From a virus, in the IMG/VR virus record IMGVR_UViG_3300020396_000007, positions 1 through 56,660 of that record: a stretch of DNA of 56,660 nucleotides; one strand, 5' to 3'. This document shows positions 12,932 through 21,400 of the stretch, piece by piece. Both the position numbers and the translations under genes were made by a program. Position 1 is the stretch's first letter. Each line of letters opens with the position of its first letter. The notes under the pieces are model-generated. The model did not search any database. It was not told the origin of the DNA and was given only the letters and a program-made list of their open reading frames with translations.

Positions 12932-14857
12932 TTAGCTGTTGGAGATCCTAGATGAAGCTAAAGTTTCCCTTAGTTCTGCTGTCCATTCTCTTACTGTCGG
13001 GATGCCTCGCCCTACCCGATCAGAGATCTCTTGATCCGACAGAGGACTACGTGGTGCGCCCGAAGCATCGACCCAAGGTTTAGCAAAACTTATAGCTCTT
13101 TGCTTGGCAGTTCGGGGGCTGATTATCCTGACAGTCTCAGTATCTGGATCGCCAACAAAGGCGATGTTATAGACTGGCTCGTGTGCATCTGACCATTCAC
13201 GAACCTTACCAAACCTGACCTGCATCATAACCTCTATACGCTCACCCGATGGTACGAGAGAAGATTGGATGTCAGCGAATGGGCTACTTGGGAGATCACC
13301 TTCGTATAGACCTGCTTTAACTTCTGCTGTCTCTTTGTCCCAAAACACTTGAGTAACTTTCATCTGGGTTTCTAGCACAGTCAACTGGTTGCTTGACCCC
13401 GCTTCTCGACCTGATGCAGTACCCTCGCTTGGTTTGTTTGAGTGATGCAGTAACCACACGACAAGGCCAGCATTGCGTAGCTTTAAGCAAAGTTGATTTA
13501 TGTACGACCACTGTTCCGCAGAGTTCTCTTGAAGGCCAGGAAAGGCCGAGCGTATCGTGTCAATTACTATGTGCGTAGGGTTCGTAGACTTGATCCATCT
13601 CTCAAAGTTTTTGATCCCTGCGTCTGTCAGTAAGTTCATGTCGCGCTCGTCATGGAACGGTGCCCAGATCATAAAGTCGTCACCAGCATCACCGAAGCTG
13701 CGCTTGGAACGATCCAGAAAATTAGCTACGTTGGCACGAGAGTTTTCGAAATCAAAGTAGAGAACCCTTGATCTAGCGTTCAAATCGAATGGGCCAAAGC
13801 GCTGCTCACCAGAGCAAGCGCTGTACAATAGGTTGCGTACGAACATAGACTTTCCGTGTCCGCTGTACCCAAAGACTTGTATGATAGTTCCGCTTGTTGG
13901 AACAATAGGATCGATGTAAAACTTAATGTTATCTACGTATGCTCTTAGCTCATCCAAAGATGCCGTAGTGATAGGCTTAAAGTCAGAAGGTTTATACGTG
14001 GGCACAGGCTCGGCTTCTAATCCTGCGTTCCGTATCTCATTTGCTTCGGCACGTTCGCACATCTCACCAACCTTCTCGATTGGATTTTGAAAGAACGCTT
14101 CCATAAAGCGGTGCGCCCCATCAAGAAGATCCTGACCACGTTCGCCACTTCCAGCGAGTGAGCTTATATACTTATATAGTCTATCGTCTCTTCCGTTGCT
14201 GCCCCCATCAGGAAGCTTGAAGCCAAGTCGATCAATTAACTTTTGGGTGCGTTCCCATATAGGAAGGTGTACTTCTACATGCTCAAGTGACATGCCCTCA
14301 AGCCGCCACGTTGCAAAGTCTACGACATTGCTTGCCGTTATCTTTTTAACTATTGGCTTTACATAAACAGGTACATCATCAAGGTCATGTCCTTGCACTA
14401 TATCCCATGTGTAATTCGCAGACGGTGGCGCGACACAGTATCCCTTACTGCCACGCAAGTCTAAGCCATCTATGATCGGCCATTCGACACCATCGCCAAC
14501 AATCCCTGCCCTGTTCTTTATCCAATCAGAGCCTTCGGGAAAGCTATAGTAGTAGTGATAGCCCTTCTTAGTACGCACCCGCACAGGAGACTTAGTAAGA
14601 CCGTAGCTTTCAGCCGCGTCCATCGCCGCTTGATTGTCACAGTCAACTATAACAAGGTTAGATAATTCACCAGACAGAACAGCTACAGAAGCATCAGGCC
14701 ACTTAGTAAACCAACCGATTACTTCATCTTCAGAGGGTAGCGTTTTACTATCTACGTACTTACCCCACTTTACTGCTGGTACTTTTTCTCCCTTCCTTAT
14801 TGGTATTATCGCCCAACCCCTGTCCAAATATTCTAGTGCCGCGTCTAGTGTGTTCAT
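12932..14857 (-). CDS. Bifunctional primase-polymerase / RecA-fold helicase
   Basis: 641 residues. The N-terminal Prim-Pol domain (1-170) has LDRGWAIIPIRKGEKVPAVKW, VLSGELSNLVIVDCD and YCVAPPS, typical of archaeo-eukaryotic-type primases of phages and plasmids. The C-terminal RecA/RepA-type ATPase has Walker A GYSGHGKS (about 329), Walker B HIVIDTIRSAF (about 430) and VVWLLHHSNKP. It should prime and unwind DNA at the phage origin. Start MNTLDAALEY at 14857 has GGAG 8 bases upstream and is preferred over 14893. No separate DNA polymerase gene is present. Confidence 0.88.
   Translation of the reverse strand: MNTLDAALEYLDRGWAIIPIRKGEKVPAVKWGKYVDSKTLPSEDEVIGWFTKWPDASVAVLSGELSNLVIVDCDNQAAMDAAESYGLTKSPVRVRTKKGYHYYYSFPEGSDWIKNRAGIVGDGVEWPIIDGLDLRGSKGYCVAPPSANYTWDIVQGHDLDDVPVYVKPIVKKITASNVVDFATWRLEGMSLEHVEVHLPIWERTQKLIDRLGFKLPDGGSNGRDDRLYKYISSLAGSGERGQDLLDGAHRFMEAFFQNPIEKVGEMCERAEANEIRNAGLEAEPVPTYKPSDFKPITTASLDELRAYVDNIKFYIDPIVPTSGTIIQVFGYSGHGKSMFVRNLLYSACSGEQRFGPFDLNARSRVLYFDFENSRANVANFLDRSKRSFGDAGDDFMIWAPFHDERDMNLLTDAGIKNFERWIKSTNPTHIVIDTIRSAFPGLQENSAEQWSYINQLCLKLRNAGLVVWLLHHSNKPSEGTASGREAGSSNQLTVLETQMKVTQVFWDKETAEVKAGLYEGDLPSSPFADIQSSLVPSGERIEVMMQVRFGKVREWSDAHEPVYNIAFVGDPDTETVRIISPRTAKQRAISFAKPWVDASGAPRSPLSDQEISDRVGRGIPTVREWTAELRETLASSRISNS
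12952..13083 (+). CDS. Putative small lipoprotein antisense to the primase gene, 43 aa
   Basis: The frame begins MKLKFPLVLLSILLLSGC, a textbook lipoprotein signal peptide with lipobox LSGC (Cys 18). A short hydrophilic tail follows (LALPDQRSLDPTEDYVVRP...). GGAG lies 8 bases before the ATG. It lies wholly or mostly inside the 3' end of the primase-helicase gene on the other strand, so it could be a chance frame. If real, it could be an o-spanin-like or superinfection-exclusion lipoprotein. Confidence 0.4.
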   Translation: MKLKFPLVLLSILLLSGCLALPDQRSLDPTEDYVVRPKHRPKV

Positions 14858-15047
14858 CTTTGATCTCCGTGAAGTATTGATCGAGCCTGACATGAGGCCA
14901 AGTCTCTTTGATTTTTGACAAGTAAATGGAGCTTACAAAGTTTCTCTTCACCCATCCGTACGGAGTGGTGCGGCAGATACCTAGTGACCTGGCTACGTTC
15001 GGTACGCCACCCAAGTCATCAAGAAGTTTCTGTATATTAAAGTGCAT
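14760..15047 (-). CDS. Cro-like HTH repressor, 95 aa
   Basis: An HTH near the N-terminus: IQKLLDDLGGVPNVARSLGI, then CRTTPYGWVKRNFVSSIYLSKI, the pattern of Cro/YdaS-like phage repressors. MHFNIQK at 15047 is chosen because AGAGGAA lies 9 bases upstream; the frame runs upstream to 15131. The 3' end overlaps the primase gene by 98 bases. It faces the recombination operon across a divergent promoter region that contains operator copy B, so it is a prime candidate for binding that operator. Confidence 0.72.
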   Translation of the reverse strand: MHFNIQKLLDDLGGVPNVARSLGICRTTPYGWVKRNFVSSIYLSKIKETWPHVRLDQYFTEIKDEHTRRGTRIFGQGLGDNTNKEGRKSTSSKVG

Positions 15048-15062
15048 TTGTAATTTTTCCTC

Positions 15063-15091
15063 TTGCATTGCAAAAGGATGTATCATATACA
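15063..15091 (+). promoter_or_regulatory. Promoter of the recombination operon
   Basis: TTGCAT (15063-15068), 17-base spacer, TATACA (15086-15091). This is the same geometry and the same -10 box as the cobS promoter. On the opposite strand TATGAT lies in the same dyad and could be the -10 of the Cro-like gene. Confidence 0.65.
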
Positions 15092-15095
15092 CTAC
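15077..15095 (+). promoter_or_regulatory. Operator copy B (GATGTATCATATACACTAC)
   Basis: The best copy of the dyad TGTAT-CAT-ATACA. It lies between the divergent Cro-like gene and the recombination operon, overlapping both candidate -10 boxes. This is the layout of a lysis-lysogeny switch. Confidence 0.68.
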
Positions 15096-15149
15096 TTTAA
15101 CACAACCTATGATCTGTAAAAAGATCATCAATTTTCAAGGATCACGCTC

Positions 15150-15611
15150 ATGGACGATGAATACGGGGTTATATTCGGTGACAATGTTTTACCCTTAAAC
15201 CCACCTATAAGAAAAGATCAGCGACTTTATGAAGTAGCATGTGAATACGCCGAAGCAGACCGAAAGGTTGAGTATTGGAAAGAGATTGCCAGCTACCATA
15301 AAGAACAACTGCTAAGTGATTTGCCGCAAGATGTTGGCGAACACGAAGTCAAAGCCCACAATGATATGGGTCTGGAAATAACCCTACACGTCAGGGTTCC
15401 TGAGAAATGGACGTGGAATAAAAAGTTAGTAAAAGAAATATGCTCGGCTCAAATGTCAAACGCCCATGCGTTGCCCGACTGTATCTCCACCAACTTCACT
15501 GTCGATAGAAAGAAGTTCGAAACTGCAAGCCCAGATGTACAGGACGCATTAAGACCTGCGCTTACTATCGAGCGCGGCTTGCCAAGCATAAAGGTTAAAT
15601 TACTTACATGA
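15150..15611 (+). CDS. Hypothetical protein of the recombination operon, 153 aa
   Basis: First gene of the operon, with AAGGA 9 bases before ATG. A helical N-terminal half (RLYEVACEYAEADRKVEYWKE) is followed by a beta-rich part (MGLEITLHVRVPEKWTWNKK) and a C-terminus LPSIKVKLLT. The stop overlaps the ATPase start (ATGA). Such proteins commonly precede Sak4/RecA-like genes in phage recombination cassettes, but I cannot name the family. Confidence 0.65.
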   Translation: MDDEYGVIFGDNVLPLNPPIRKDQRLYEVACEYAEADRKVEYWKEIASYHKEQLLSDLPQDVGEHEVKAHNDMGLEITLHVRVPEKWTWNKKLVKEICSAQMSNAHALPDCISTNFTVDRKKFETASPDVQDALRPALTIERGLPSIKVKLLT

Positions 15612-16378
15612 AAATTACACCGCTTAAAACAAACGACACATCAATATCCTCTGCCTCTAAGACATTGGTGTATGGTCCGCATGGATCGGGCAAGACAACG
15701 CAGTGTGCAAACATGGCGCACCGCTACGGCAAAGGTCTGATCTTATCAGGTGAGAGTGGGCTTAGTTCTATTTCTGATATGGAGATAGACTACCTACCCT
15801 TTTCTACCTTTGACCGCCCTGCCAAGGATGGTCAGTATTCTTTTCGTCAACTGATGGAGTACATTAACTCCGACGAATGTAAGAAAGAGAAGTACAAATG
15901 GATTGCGATAGATAGCGCAACCGAACTCAGCCAAAAATGTTTTGCTGATGTAGAGCAAGAGCTATCGGGAAGCACTAACGGATTTGAAAAGTGGGGCTTG
16001 TATGAGCGCAAGATAACCTTCGCTCTCAAGTGGGTACGTGATCTGCCTATGCACGTTTTGATCACGGCTCTCGCGGCTGAAGAGGACGACGATAACGGAA
16101 TGACTAACTACTGGCCCATGATGGTGCAGAAGAAAGTTCAAAAACTTATACCCGCTCTCTACGATAATGTGTTTGCCCTTGTCCGCAAGACCTCAGACCA
16201 GAACGGAAAGATAGCCGTACGAAGGTACTTGGTATGCGATCAGGTCAACGGTTGGCACGGCAAGACCCGTGATCCACATCGCCGCCTTCAACCTTTTGAA
16301 GAGTGTGATGACATCACAGTTCTGCTTGAGCGCATCTACATGAGCGAAGAGCAGTGGAATAAGGGGAAGGACAAGTGA
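15608..16378 (+). CDS. RecA-fold ATPase, Sak4-like (AAA_24)
   Basis: 256 residues. Walker A GPHGSGKTTQ (about 24-31), LILSGESGLSSI, and Walker B KWIAIDSATELSQ (about 97-105) match the phage nucleotide-binding/AAA_24 group that includes Sak4 single-strand annealing proteins. Next to an SSB-like protein and an exonuclease, it probably drives homology-dependent recombination during phage replication. Confidence 0.82.
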   Translation: MKITPLKTNDTSISSASKTLVYGPHGSGKTTQCANMAHRYGKGLILSGESGLSSISDMEIDYLPFSTFDRPAKDGQYSFRQLMEYINSDECKKEKYKWIAIDSATELSQKCFADVEQELSGSTNGFEKWGLYERKITFALKWVRDLPMHVLITALAAEEDDDNGMTNYWPMMVQKKVQKLIPALYDNVFALVRKTSDQNGKIAVRRYLVCDQVNGWHGKTRDPHRRLQPFEECDDITVLLERIYMSEEQWNKGKDK

Positions 16379-16656
16379 TGGCTGACGAACCGTTGGTTAT
16401 CAATCAGTTCAAGTGGTGCATCAAGTCCAACGTAGATGGTGGGTCTTGGTTATCACAGCACGGTGAGTGGTGTGAGAAAGAAAGCGCGGGTTTCTGGACC
16501 GACGATGATCACAAAATGGCGGCACCATTCTACGCGAACGATGCCGATACTGCACGAACCGCACGATGGGTGCCGATATACGATTACATGCGGCACATGT
16601 CCGAGTTTGACGATTTAGGTAACTATAAAAACTTTAAAAGAAAGATCAAAAAATGA
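16378..16656 (+). CDS. Hypothetical protein, 92 aa
   Basis: ATG at 16378 in a TGATG overlap with the ATPase stop (a GTG one codon earlier is possible). The protein is Trp/Asp-rich (FKWCIKSNVDGGSWLSQHGEW and FWTDDDHKMAAPFYA) with a basic C-terminus NYKNFKRKIKK. It is coupled by ATGA to the SSB-like gene. No family recognised; probably an accessory of the recombination complex. Confidence 0.62.
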   Translation: MADEPLVINQFKWCIKSNVDGGSWLSQHGEWCEKESAGFWTDDDHKMAAPFYANDADTARTARWVPIYDYMRHMSEFDDLGNYKNFKRKIKK

Positions 16657-17111
16657 GTGGATTTATGGGATTAGTGGGGCTTGATTTATCAGGCGTTGCA
16701 GTAAAATCAGGCCAGAGTATTCTGGATGTTGGCTTGCACGATGTTAAAATTATGGACGCCAAGGTTGTCCGTAACGACACGAAGAAGATGGCACAGCTTG
16801 AAGTATCGTACGCCAACGATGATGGTAAGATTACACAGTGGATCATTGTCTACTATGAGGGTCACAACCAAGCTGTTGAAATCGGACACAGGCAGGTCAA
16901 AGAAATATTACTTGCAATGGGTCACGATGGAAATGAGTTTCCTGAGTTCGATGTACTCAAGGGTAAGAACGTATCAATACGCGTAGGCACTGAAACCTAC
17001 AATGGAAACACAAACAAACGTGTGAAGTATGTTAACCCACCCAGAGGTAAGCAAGCAGAAGGCGATGATGCTGACGCTGCAAAACCTTTGGATGATGAGA
17101 TCCCATTTTAG
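16653..17111 (+). CDS. SSB-like single-stranded DNA-binding protein
   Basis: 152 residues with a predicted OB-like beta core (HDVKIMDAKVVRNDTKKMAQ; VSIRVGTETYNGNTNKRVKY) and an acidic tail ending PLDDEIPF. This is the same type of tip that SSB uses to recruit partner proteins. Coupled upstream and 3 bases from the nuclease gene, it should coat ssDNA for the Sak4-like ATPase. The sequence is divergent from bacterial SSB, so the tail and context carry the call. Confidence 0.75.
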   Translation: MSGFMGLVGLDLSGVAVKSGQSILDVGLHDVKIMDAKVVRNDTKKMAQLEVSYANDDGKITQWIIVYYEGHNQAVEIGHRQVKEILLAMGHDGNEFPEFDVLKGKNVSIRVGTETYNGNTNKRVKYVNPPRGKQAEGDDADAAKPLDDEIPF

Positions 17112-17114
17112 ACC

Positions 17115-17942
17115 ATGCATCCAGTAGACCCACAAGCTAAGAAGCTGATTGCCGCTATAGACGAGGGCTTCACGAAAGAAGATCGTGGCCCTGCTCGTGC
17201 GTACATTGGAGCCAGTATGGCAGGGACTGACTGTGTTGCACAGATGGCCCTATCCTTGCGAGGTTTTCCTGATATAAAAATTGATCCGCAGTTACAGCGT
17301 ATCTTTTTTGCGGGGCACAAGATTGAAAATTGGGTGGTCTACGATTTAAAGAAACGAGCAGACCTACGGGTGTACGAGAAGGACGATATTACTGGCAAAC
17401 AACATAGGGCTGAATGGCTCAATGGTCATGTGGTTTGTAATACGGACGGACTAGCAGACTTCGAAGATGGCACAGGGCCGATGATCCTAGAGATCAAAAG
17501 CATGAATGATGCCAACCATAAGAAGTTTGTTGGGTATGGGGTCAAGGTTTCACATAGGAAATACTATCGCCAAATGACGATGATGATGGCGATGATGAGG
17601 ATCGAGCGTAGTTTGTTCGTAGCGTACAATAAAAATAACTCTCAATATCACATAGAGATCGTCCCTTTCGATCAAGAAGAATGGGACACAATGTACGTGA
17701 AGATACAAGCTGCGCTTGATGGGCAAGCGGAGCGCATTGCTGACAAACCCGAAGATTGGCGGTGCAAGTCGTGCTTTAAGAGGGACAGTTGTTGGGGAAT
17801 ACCTGACGTGCGCCCCGCTTGTCAGTTCTGCAAACATAGTTTCGCTAATAAATCTGGTGGCTGGACATGCACGATAAGCAATCAAGAGTGTAGTGGCACT
17901 TGCGATCAATACGAAATGTTCAGACCAACGCAAAAGGCATAG
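17115..17942 (+). CDS. Cas4/RecB-like PD-(D/E)XK exonuclease
   Basis: 275 residues. AHKIENWVVYDLKKRADLRV carries the front helix Glu, MILEIKSMNDANHKKF gives the E-x-K active site (about 125), and RQMTMMMAMMRI resembles motif QxxxY-like helices. The C-terminus is Cys-rich (CKSCFKRDSC, CQFCKHSF, CTISNQECSGTC), suggesting a metal or Fe-S cluster as in Cas4/AddB-type nucleases. Likely 5'-3' resection for recombination with the neighbouring annealing ATPase and SSB. Confidence 0.8.
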   Translation: MHPVDPQAKKLIAAIDEGFTKEDRGPARAYIGASMAGTDCVAQMALSLRGFPDIKIDPQLQRIFFAGHKIENWVVYDLKKRADLRVYEKDDITGKQHRAEWLNGHVVCNTDGLADFEDGTGPMILEIKSMNDANHKKFVGYGVKVSHRKYYRQMTMMMAMMRIERSLFVAYNKNNSQYHIEIVPFDQEEWDTMYVKIQAALDGQAERIADKPEDWRCKSCFKRDSCWGIPDVRPACQFCKHSFANKSGGWTCTISNQECSGTCDQYEMFRPTQKA

Positions 17943-17944
17943 AG

Positions 17945-18187
17945 ATGATACAGCAAATGGAAACCCTAGCTATGCTTAAAGAAGCAAGGCAGGGTATAAT
18001 AAGAAAAGAAGCAGAGATCGAAAGTATATTCGAAAGGCTTGAGGCTTTAGAAACTACCGATATAGATGATGTTCACCGAGCCAAGACAAAGCTTCGTCAC
18101 GAGAAGGAAAGACTTGTCGAGTTGAAGTGTAAGGCCACCGAGCATGAAATTAAACTACTTGAAATGGGATACCCGAAGAATGTCTAA
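17945..18187 (+). CDS. Coiled-coil protein, 80 aa
   Basis: Start MIQQMETLAML follows the exonuclease stop by 2 bases, with AAAGG upstream. It is almost entirely charged heptad helix (EAEIESIFERLEALETTDID; HRAKTKLRHEKERLVELK). No catalytic motif. Probably an oligomerising accessory in the recombination operon. Confidence 0.6.
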   Translation: MIQQMETLAMLKEARQGIIRKEAEIESIFERLEALETTDIDDVHRAKTKLRHEKERLVELKCKATEHEIKLLEMGYPKNV

Positions 18188-18485
18188 GCTACGAGATCTG
18201 CCGCTAGAAGAAGGTAAGCGGTTGATTAATACTGATCGAAACAAAGAGTACGGTGAGCCGTACGAAAACTTCTCTGACATTGCTGCAATGATTTCAGCTA
18301 TACTTCGAGGCATCTTAAAAGATGGTGAGCGCGTACGTGTTGAGCATGTCGCAATGATAATGATTATCGTCAAGCTTTCGCGTATGACTACATCACCCGA
18401 CAAGTTTGATAGTTGGGCAGATATAGCTGGCTACGTTGGTACGGGATGGGAAGCGATTGCGGTGGATCGCAAACTAGATACCTAG
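18180..18485 (+). CDS. DUF6378-like phage protein, 101 aa
   Basis: Start MSKLRDLPLEEG overlaps the previous gene by 8 bases. The body (INTDRNKEYGEPYENFSDIA; VEHVAMIMIIVKLSRMTTSP; DSWADIAGYVGTGWEA) matches a small helical family common in phage replication regions. The His/Glu/Asp-lined helices resemble MazG-like NTP pyrophosphohydrolases, but I cannot claim activity. Its TAG stop and the stop of the giant minus-strand gene share the palindrome CTAG, leaving no room for a terminator. Confidence 0.68.
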   Translation: MSKLRDLPLEEGKRLINTDRNKEYGEPYENFSDIAAMISAILRGILKDGERVRVEHVAMIMIIVKLSRMTTSPDKFDSWADIAGYVGTGWEAIAVDRKLDT

Positions 18486-21400
18486 AAGCTACCACCAAAA
18501 CCGCCACCGAAACTACCGCCACCTGATTGGCCGCTCTTACCACGAGTGCCAGCGACAGCATCAACGATGCCTTCTTTGGCCCATGATACGCCACCCAACA
18601 CTGGTACACGCCCGACAATTTCACGCATCGCTGCGCGTCTTTCTCCGTTAGCTGGCTTATCGTCCCACCAAGAACGACCACCTTGCAACACAACTGTTGC
18701 ATCATTGAAGAGACCCACCGTTGGGCCACCAATAGTTTCAAGTGTCCTTTGCGTTCCGTACGCACCGTTATCAGATTGAGACGCTATGTCGTACGCCAAT
18801 TCTCCAATGAGACCCAATCCCCCAAGAGCAACCATACCATCGAAGTACCAACCCATAAGCATATCGAGGTCTTCGTTTTCTTCAAAGGCTGTTGTGAGTG
18901 TATCGGACAACCTACGTTCACGAAGTCCAAACTCTCTGTTGTCCTCACCGCCACGTCCTTGAATGATGTCCTTAGTTCCAACAGCTATTCCACCCATTGC
19001 TGGCCCTGCTACTAGGAGTGCAGCGAGTGGACCAAGGCGGTTGTCAGATTGACCTGCAAAAGCCTTGACGAAGTTGGCCCCACGTTGTGCTGGCGTATCG
19101 CCACGGAAAGCCTCACCAGCCACTGTATTGACCAGTCGGGTCATCATAAGCGGATAAGACTTTAACTGCATTGCTATAGCCCCTAGAGGCGTCTGCCCCC
19201 ACAGAGGTAAGTCGTTAGGGTTAGGCGTGAAGATCATTTGGTTTGTCAGCTTAATCATAGAAGCAGCAAGCTTATTGGCTAGTGGGTGTTCAGCACCAGT
19301 AAAGCGGCTTTCCATAACAAGATCCATGTCTAGGTTCTTATCTTTAACGAACTCAGCGAGACCCTCTTCTTGCAAGATGCGCCGAGCAATCCGACCCGCA
19401 CGAGAGTTAGGACGGTTCCTTAAAACTTTTTGCTGAGACTTGAGGTGTTCGTACGAAACCGAGGCGGCAACGTCTCGCATCATGTCAGTCCAAGGAGTGA
19501 GCAAAGTAGAGTTAAAGAAGCCAGTCATAAACTGTGTACTGTCTACACCATGAGCTACCGTAAGCCTTTGGTGTACTGCATTTTCTGTAGCTGCTCCAAT
19601 ATTTCGGATCATGTCACGATACTCAGGCTCTACTGAAAACTTACGCAATGCCTTGGCGTATGATCCTAAATCACCTGTACGTATCAATGGCAGGATCAAG
19701 TCTCCCAGGCTCGTAAGAGTTGTGAACCCCAGGAGAGTAACAGCGTTTACGCCACGCAACCATTTGGAAGCGTTCTTACCTGAGAACAATCCATGTACGC
19801 CATCAATCGGACGACGCATTGCTGCGTTCATAAAGCCCTGTGCGTGCTTGAGGTTATTATTCGAAGTAAGTTTAGTAAGACCTTCCGTATCACCCAAGGC
19901 ATTAGCTATGGCATTAGCACGTTTGCGGAAGTTGTTACGCAACATTATTGCGTCTGGATTGTCTGATAACTGATCGCCTAGAAGATCCATAATATTGGCT
20001 TCGATCTCCGCAGCAGTCTTGCCGCCTTGCGCCATGTCGATAAGCTCTTTAGCCTTTTGCTCTGACTGGAACTTGTCTTTAATGGGTGCGTAGAAATAGT
20101 TATTGTCAAACGTGTTCTCTTTAACGCCATGATCTGATGCGCCAGAGCGTGCCCATGTCGTAGAGATTATCTTATCACTAGACAGTAACGCCCCTATAAC
20201 TTTACGTGCGTTCATCGGCTGTGCAAGAATAGACATATAGTCGTGATACCCATGCATACCTGCGCCGTACTCAGTCGTAAGGTCAATGCGATGCTCAAGG
20301 TTATCTGAATACTTTGTCATCGAAACGAGCAGATCATTCTCTAAGAACACTGCTAGACTGTCAGGTGTATCAAAGTCAGCAAAGTCAGTGTACTCGTCCA
20401 GCCTGATTACACGATTATAGTCAAGGTGGTCTGCGCTATCGCCAGCTTTATCTGTCATGCGCTTAAAATTCTGCGCGGGGTTTGATAGTACGCCATCTTC
20501 ATCAATGATACGCTGCATCATTCTACGTGCTGATTTGTCTGCTAGTTCTTTAGACCCACCACCGTTTCGCTCTGCCATAAAGTATTTTGACATACGACGC
20601 ATAAACTCTTCGGGATCATTCTCGATCATGTCCTTACGCCAGATCATAGGGAAGTAGTTTTTATCTATGTTACCAACCAGTGCGCCAGCTTCATTAAGAC
20701 GGCCATTAGCTTGATCTAAATAATCACGAGTATGAGTGTAGGCAACCAACTCTTCTTGTGTAAGAGACGAGACTTTGTTCTTGTTTCTAAGTGCGGAGAT
20801 AATGCGTACGTGACTGTTGGGTTGTGACATCCTACGTTTTGGTGAGATACCAACAGCGCCGATTGCGCTTTCTATCATCATTTGCGGGCCAGTCTGGAAG
20901 TACCGCTTTATGACGCCACCACTGTCAGGAAGACCACGAAGCATCTTGGTGAGAGGAATTAAGAACTTACCCATCTGTGCGTTCGTACGCTCGAAGTGAC
21001 CGCCGCTGCCGTCTTCAGGTTCGAAGAAGCCCGCAAGCTTTCGCATACCAGACCTAGCCATAATTTTAGCGTTCGTACGTATGGGGTTAAACAAGCCACA
21101 CTTGCGTATCTCGGCTGCTGCATCTGACGGCATACCCCGCCCGCGTGCTACAGAGATCATAGCTTCTAGTGTACGTGGGGGTACGCCACCATCTTCGAGT
21201 TGCTGGGCTGCTTGCTTGAAGATACGTAATTCATTCGCACCTTCCATAGCATCGAGCATTGCCCGCCCATTCGCTGAGTTTGTACGTGCGTTTTCTCCCA
21301 GGATAGGAGTTGCGTTCTCAAACACATCGCTTCTTACGCTGCGGATACTGCGTGAGGACAGCATCATCTTGTCGCCACCCAAGGTTATACTTGTAAAGCC

